From: Myxococcales bacterium
GTDB taxonomy: Bacteria; Myxococcota_A; Polyangia; Polyangiales; Polyangiaceae
Direction of reading: 5' to 3'
DNA length: 9,769 nt
Assembly: GCA_013298325.1 (NCBI GenBank)
Contig: JAAFHJ010000092.1
Coordinates: 2,518-12,286 of the forward strand
Shown in pieces: positions 6,353-9,769 of the stretch. The notes beneath the pieces are model-generated. The model was given only the letters and a program-made list of their open reading frames with translations, searched no databases and was not told the origin of the DNA. Each line of letters starts with the position of its first letter. Position 1 is the stretch's first letter. The position numbers and the translations under genes are program-made.

Positions 6353-6886
6353 TCACTGCTCGGCGGCTTTGAAGGCGACGGTGATTTCAACGTCGTCCTT
6401 CATCGTCACGCCGAGGTAGTTCGGGATGCTGATGCCGAAGTCCTTGACGCTGATATGGGCATTGCCCTTCACGCGATAGGCGGCGCCATCCTTGTCCGCT
6501 TTGTAGTGGAACTTCACGGGCTTCGTGACGCCGTGAATCGTGATTTCGCCGTCGGCATCCCCCTCACCACCCTCGAACTTCAACTTCGCCCGCGCGACCT
6601 TCAACGTGGCCGTCTTGAACGCGGCGTTCTTGTCGGTCTCGAGGTGCTCCTGGACGTGCTTGTCGCGAGTCTCGTTCGACGTCGCAAGGTGGCCCAGACC
6701 GACTGCGACGCTGACCGTCGTGCCGTCATCGCTCACCGAAACCTCGTTCGACGTCCCGCTGATACCGCCACCGACCGAGAGCTTGCCTTCGAACGTCGCC
6801 GAGCCTTTCCCGGCGAGCTTGGCGTCCGCGGCAAAGGCGAGGGCGAGAACCGAGGCGACGACGGCGGAGGAAACGAGCTTCTTCAT
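6353..6886 (-). CDS. Secreted YceI-family protein
   Basis: The 177-residue protein has a Sec signal peptide (MKK start, hydrophobic 5-20, likely cleavage after ADA at residue 22). Mature size is about 155 residues. The mature part matches the YceI lipocalin-like fold: RDKHVQEHL (74-82) with acidic residues after it, the ATLKVARAKLKF strand, then GEITIHGVTKPVKF (113-126), the family's best-known motif, and a C-terminal strand pair ending DVEITVAF. YceI proteins bind polyprenoid or other long lipids in the periplasm; the ligand here is unknown. Differing from many relatives, the conserved first-half segment is short. The start at ATG 6886 is supported by a near-perfect ribosome site TAAGGAGAT 7 bases upstream. 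It lies 215 bases downstream of tatC on the same strand, with its own probable promoter, and ends at the shared terminator. Confidence 0.93.
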   Translation of the reverse strand: MKKLVSSAVVASVLALAFAADAKLAGKGSATFEGKLSVGGGISGTSNEVSVSDDGTTVSVAVGLGHLATSNETRDKHVQEHLETDKNAAFKTATLKVARAKLKFEGGEGDADGEITIHGVTKPVKFHYKADKDGAAYRVKGNAHISVKDFGISIPNYLGVTMKDDVEITVAFKAAEQ

Positions 6887-6967
6887 GTGAGATCTCCTTA
6901 GAAGGCCTGGAAGCGGTGCCGCGCCCGTCGTTGCGGGCCTTGGACACCTGCGGGGGCGAGGCAGGTT

Positions 6968-6979
6968 CGGTATTTTTCC
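6968..6979 (-). promoter_or_regulatory. GGAAAAATACCG element upstream of the YceI gene
   Basis: This minus-strand 12-mer lies 82 bases upstream of the YceI ATG in the tatC-yceI gap. It matches at 11 of 12 positions an element upstream of tatB (8469-8480). It may be part of a promoter or an upstream activator site. No clean -35/-10 pair was found beside it, so the role is a guess. Confidence 0.25.
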
Positions 6980-7101
6980 GAGCTGGTATCGGACGGACGG
7001 TACGGGATTCTGTTCAACGAGGTTACGACAAAATCGGAACTCGCTTTGAACTCACGGAAGGTTAACGCCAGTGTCACCCCCCGATCGCTGCCCTGCATGC
7101 G

Positions 7102-7902
7102 TCAGTCCTCGGATACCGACTTTCGCCGATCACCGATCAAGAACGCGACACCGACGCTCAAGAAGTACAAGACGATGAGCGCGCCACTCACGGCAAGCTG
7201 GCTTGTCACTTCGGGCCCCGGCGTCACGACGGCGCCGACGACGAACGAAAGAATAATCGCCCATCGCCCAAACTTGAGAAGTTGCTTGGGTGAGACGATT
7301 CCGGCGAGCGAAAGAAACGCCAAGAAGAGAGGGAGTTCGAAGACGAAGCCAAATGCCAAGAGCATTTGCGTCGAGAAATCGAGATAGAACTCAAGGGTGG
7401 GGCGCTGCGTGAGCGATGTCCCTCCCGTTCCTACCTGGCCGAGAAGACTGAAGAAATAGCGAAAGGTGAACGGAAACGCCACGTAGTAGGCGAAGGCGAC
7501 CCCGGAGAGAAAGAGTCCCGTCGAGAAGAACACGAACGGCAGAATAAATCGCTTCTCTCGCGAATAGAGACCCGGGCTGATGAAGGCCCACAGCTGATAA
7601 AAGACGATCGGAATCGCCAGAATCAATCGCGAAAGCTGCATGTAGCCGACGAAGACGTCGGCGGGAGAGAGCGTTTGAAGTTCGGGTTGACCGGGCAGTC
7701 CACGTTCATGCCAGCCGTTTTCGTAGGGGCGGACGAGCCACGCGAGGATCTCGACGCGGTAGACCCAGCAAAAAATGCCTCCGCCGAGAAGACCAAGTGC
7801 GGCGCGCACGAGGCGATTGCGGAGCTCGGCGAGGTGCTCCCAGAGCGTCATTCGGACGTCTGCCTCAGGATCCGCGGCGTGGAGGTCGGTCGGTGCGGTC
7901 AC
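7102..7902 (-). CDS. tatC: Sec-independent protein translocase subunit TatC
   Basis: TatC is the twin-arginine signal receptor of the Tat pathway, an inner-membrane protein with six helices, and this 266-residue gene matches the family's usual 240-260. The N-terminal motif is MTLWEHLAELRNRL (18-31). The central block FYQLWAFISPGLYSREKRF (101-119) carries the conserved glutamate E116. FGFVFELP (184-191) holds E189, corresponding to the family's essential region near E. coli E170, and TPGPEVTSQ (227-235) replaces the usual Asp with Glu231. Helices lie roughly at 33-55, 92-110, 120-145, 180-200, 213-226 and 236-256. The GTG start overlaps the tatB TGA (GTGA), so the two are translationally coupled. 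TatC with TatB forms the receptor complex; no tatA is in the window. An in-frame ATG at residue 18 is an alternative start that would still keep the motif. Confidence 0.97.
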   Translation of the reverse strand: MTAPTDLHAADPEADVRMTLWEHLAELRNRLVRAALGLLGGGIFCWVYRVEILAWLVRPYENGWHERGLPGQPELQTLSPADVFVGYMQLSRLILAIPIVFYQLWAFISPGLYSREKRFILPFVFFSTGLFLSGVAFAYYVAFPFTFRYFFSLLGQVGTGGTSLTQRPTLEFYLDFSTQMLLAFGFVFELPLFLAFLSLAGIVSPKQLLKFGRWAIILSFVVGAVVTPGPEVTSQLAVSGALIVLYFLSVGVAFLIGDRRKSVSED

Positions 7903-8429
7903 GATGCGCTCTCTTCGGGGGCAACGGTGGGCGATTCGCCAGTGAGCCAGAAGCTATCGGTCGCGAACGAACTCTCGGGGAGCGCCCCTTCGTAGACATG
8001 GGCGGAGTCGGGGAGGGCGCCGCGGCTGTCGATTCCTTCGGCGGGGTACTCGCGCTCAAGAGCGGCCGCTTCGAGTCCATACCCGCGCGGGATCGACGCT
8101 TCTCGCGCCCCCGAAGGCGAAGACGCTTCCTGGCGATCCGGCGCGTCTTGCGGCGGCGGCCGTCGGGGGGAGTCGAGGGTGGCCAGGGCGCGCACGTCCG
8201 TCAGCTCCCCGCGTGCAAGTCTTCGAATTTCTGCAATATCTGCGCCGAGACCTTCGGCGTTCAAGGCGTCGTCGATCCCGCTCTGCGCGCGAAGTTCGGT
8301 CGCCATGCGCCGGAGCTTTCCCGACCACTGGCCGACCTTCCGGAGCATTTTGGGGAGCTCCTTCGGCCCGGTCACGACGAGCGTGACGAGCGCAATCACG
8401 ACGATCTCCCAGAAGCTGAAACCGAACAT
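7899..8429 (-). CDS. tatB: Twin-arginine translocase subunit TatB
   Basis: This 176-residue protein has one short N-terminal helix (about 5-20), the GPKELPK hinge (21-27), and an amphipathic basic helix (about 28-50, LRKVGQWSGKLRRM). E8 in the membrane segment and the GP-E-LP hinge point to TatB rather than TatA, which usually ends its first helix with FG. The remaining two-thirds (about 88-176) is Pro/Ser/Glu-rich and probably disordered, as in other long TatB tails. TatB with TatC makes the receptor for twin-arginine signal peptides in the inner membrane. It stands just upstream of, and overlaps, tatC. The ATG at 8429 begins directly at the family motif; no well-placed ribosome site is visible. 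A bifunctional TatA/B role cannot be excluded by sequence reading. Confidence 0.9.
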   Translation of the reverse strand: MFGFSFWEIVVIALVTLVVTGPKELPKMLRKVGQWSGKLRRMATELRAQSGIDDALNAEGLGADIAEIRRLARGELTDVRALATLDSPRRPPPQDAPDRQEASSPSGAREASIPRGYGLEAAALEREYPAEGIDSRGALPDSAHVYEGALPESSFATDSFWLTGESPTVAPEESAS

Positions 8430-8468
8430 CTGGCCCGGCTAGATACTCCAAGGGCGGAGATCTACTGC

Positions 8469-8480
8469 CGCTATTTTTCC
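8469..8480 (-). promoter_or_regulatory. GGAAAAATAGCG element in the tatB / RlmN-like divergent region
   Basis: On the minus strand this 12-mer lies 40 bases before the tatB ATG; on the plus strand it is 52 bases before the RlmN-like GTG. It is the most AT-rich point of the 102-base divergent gap and differs at one position from the element before yceI. It may belong to a shared promoter. Its role is inferred from position only. Confidence 0.25.
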
Positions 8481-8531
8481 AGGACGGAAAGAGTTGCTCG
8501 CGCCTGCGAAGAGCCCTGCTAGTTCGGCGCC

Positions 8532-9695
8532 GTGCCTGAAGCCGTGATCCGCCTCCCGCTTGCCCCCTCCGGTATGGCCGCCGAAGCGCCACCGTCCCCG
8601 ACGCTTGTCGAAAAACTGCCGGCGCTTCAAGCGTTTACGCCAGAAGCCCTCGTCGCGGCCGTCCCGGCAATCACGCTGCGTGAGGCGCGCAAAATCGTGA
8701 GTCGGGTGCATCATACACCGATTGGACAGGCACCGCTTGCGACGCCGATTCCCGAAGTGCGCCGCATTGCGATCGAGGCGGTCGCTCGCTTTGGGCACGT
8801 CCCGACGTTGGCGGTTGTCGAGGAGCAGGCGAGCGCGCTCGATCCGTTTGTAAAATACCTGTTTCGTACCCACGACGGCCACGCCGTCGAAGCGGTCAGA
8901 ATTCCTTTGGAAAAGACCGGTCGCTTTTCCGTCTGCGTGAGTTCCCAAGTAGGCTGCGCCCTCGGCTGCGTGTTTTGTGCGACCGGGAAGCTCGGGCTCA
9001 AGCGAAACCTGGAAGCTTGGGAAATTCTTGAGCAGATTCGAATCGTTGGCGAGCGGCTCCCGACGGGCGGTCGGGTCCATGGCGTCGTCTTTCAGGGCAT
9101 GGGCGAGCCGCTGGCCAACGCCGACCGGGTGTTTCAAGCGATCTCCGTGCTCAAGGAACCGAGCGCGATGTCGGTCGATGCGCGGGCGATCACGGTAACG
9201 ACCTCGGGACTTCCTGCGGGAATTCGGCGACTTGCGTCGCAGGAGCCGAAAGTCCGCCTCGGTTGGTCCCTCGGGAGCGCACTCCCCGAGGCGCGCAAGG
9301 CGCTGATGCCGATCGCAAAGACCCACGGCCTCGATGAGGTCTTCGACGCCGTTGTGCATCATGCACGTACGACCGGTCTTTCCCCGCTTTTTGCCTATAC
9401 GCCGCTTGCCGGCGTCAACGACGACGCGACCCATGCAGAAGCGCTCGCGGCTTTGGTTCGGCGCTTTGAGGAGGCGAGCGGGCGCCGCCCGCGCGTGAGC
9501 GTCATTCCGTACAATGCGATCGGTGCCGACGATCCGTTTACACGGACGCCGCCCGAGCGCGAAAACGCCTTTCGTGAAATCTTGTCAGCACTTGGCGCGC
9601 CTACAAAGAAGCGTTACAGCGGCGGCTCCGACGTCGCGGCCGCCTGCGGACAGCTGGCTGGCGCGTCGATGACGCCTACCCCCCAGGACGATTAG
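8532..9695 (+). CDS. RlmN/Cfr-family radical SAM protein, divergent
   Basis: The 387-residue protein belongs to the RlmN/Cfr radical-SAM rRNA methyltransferases. It has the iron-sulfur cluster motif C142-x3-C146-x2-C149 (CALGCVFC) preceded by VCVSSQVG with C135. GMGEPLAN (190-196 region) follows, and ACGQLAG with C372, the usual methyl-carrier cysteine, is near the C-terminus. These are the two catalytic Cys positions plus the cluster, so RlmN-type chemistry on adenosine in 23S rRNA (A2503 C2) is plausible. Two parts depart from the family. The normal SLHA motif reads SLGSALPEARKALMPI (from 246), losing the His. The N-terminal domain (1-110) lacks the usual R-x-x-Q...W-x-x-x motif pattern and is instead VHHTPIGQAPLATPIPEV. 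It could be a paralog with altered RNA target. Start candidates are GTG 8532, GTG 8544 and ATG 8574, none with a clear ribosome site. It is divergent from tatB. I leave the symbol empty because of the differences. Confidence 0.88.
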   Translation: MPEAVIRLPLAPSGMAAEAPPSPTLVEKLPALQAFTPEALVAAVPAITLREARKIVSRVHHTPIGQAPLATPIPEVRRIAIEAVARFGHVPTLAVVEEQASALDPFVKYLFRTHDGHAVEAVRIPLEKTGRFSVCVSSQVGCALGCVFCATGKLGLKRNLEAWEILEQIRIVGERLPTGGRVHGVVFQGMGEPLANADRVFQAISVLKEPSAMSVDARAITVTTSGLPAGIRRLASQEPKVRLGWSLGSALPEARKALMPIAKTHGLDEVFDAVVHHARTTGLSPLFAYTPLAGVNDDATHAEALAALVRRFEEASGRRPRVSVIPYNAIGADDPFTRTPPERENAFREILSALGAPTKKRYSGGSDVAAACGQLAGASMTPTPQDD

Positions 9696-9769
9696 TCGAC
9701 GGTGCGGCGGCTTCCGTCGAGGACGACCGACTCTCCGCGGCCGGGGGAAGTGCCGGCCGGCAGGTAGAC
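9692..9769 (-). CDS. Possible C-terminal end of a convergent gene (partial)
   Basis: Read on the minus strand from the right edge, one frame gives 25 codons ending in TAA at 9694-9692, with strand-like sequence VYLPAG...ESVVLDGSRRTVD. The frame was picked because it is open and looks protein-like; another frame is also open over this short span. Its stop overlaps the last 3 bases shared with the RlmN-like gene's TAG. The product cannot be named from so little. Confidence 0.35.
   Translation of the reverse strand, partial: VYLPAGTSPGRGESVVLDGSRRTVD
9696..9720. other. Stem-loop directly after the RlmN-like stop codon
   Basis: TCGACGG (9696-9702) pairs perfectly with CCGTCGA (9714-9720) around an 11-base loop. 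No T-run follows on either strand, so it is not a standard intrinsic terminator. It may be an RNA 3'-end stabiliser, or a chance feature of the convergent coding end. Confidence 0.35.

Noticed and set aside
6923..6938. GCCCG/CGGGC hairpin in the YceI leader as a terminator of tatC
   Set aside because: No T-run follows on the minus strand and the stem has only five pairs; it may be a leader structure but is not supported as a terminator.
7797..8522. 241-codon plus-strand frame antisense to tatB/tatC
   Set aside because: Shadow frame; the minus strand holds well-conserved tat genes.

Overview
This window is GC-rich bacterial chromosome. Third codon positions are strongly G/C, genes are tightly packed, and several starts are GTG. 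The gene content points to a myxobacterium-like (Myxococcota, perhaps Polyangiales/Sorangiineae) host: a Hanks-type kinase with a Pro-rich tail, a TPR plus beta-barrel envelope protein, and an ECF sigma/zinc-finger anti-sigma pair. The host assignment is inference from gene style, not from a marker gene. I see no CRISPR array, tRNA, rRNA, insertion sequence or prophage gene.

Left block (1-4273, all minus strand). Read in transcription order it holds a transmembrane Ser/Thr protein kinase (4273-2822), a secreted TPR/PEGA-like protein with a predicted C-terminal outer-membrane barrel (2766-1495), an ECF sigma factor (1442-786) and a zinc-finger anti-sigma factor (789-1, cut by the window edge). 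Gaps are about 50 bases and the last two genes share an ATGA overlap, so this looks like one operon. Its products would reach from the outer membrane to RNA polymerase. It is the most interesting part of the window.

Middle block (4274-6352). A 319-base intergenic region with an AT-rich island and nested palindromes separates the kinase operon from a divergent plus-strand gene of DUF1963/YwqG-like type (4593-5405). A well-formed intrinsic terminator (5507-5540) follows, then a dienelactone hydrolase-family gene (5584-6291). A strong bidirectional terminator (6302-6333) closes this gene and the convergent gene beyond it.

Right block (6353-9769). The minus strand carries tatB and tatC (translationally coupled, GTGA overlap) and, 215 bases further on, a secreted YceI-family protein. 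Divergent from tatB is a radical-SAM protein of the RlmN/Cfr family. It keeps the catalytic cysteines but departs from the family at the usual SLHA motif and in its N-terminal domain. Its stop codon overlaps by 3 bases the end of a possible convergent gene that runs off the right edge.

Working together: the kinase operon is best read as an envelope-sensing signalling unit. The tat genes and yceI are envelope and secretion housekeeping. The RlmN-like gene is an RNA-modification or radical-SAM gene without functional linkage to its neighbours that I can see.
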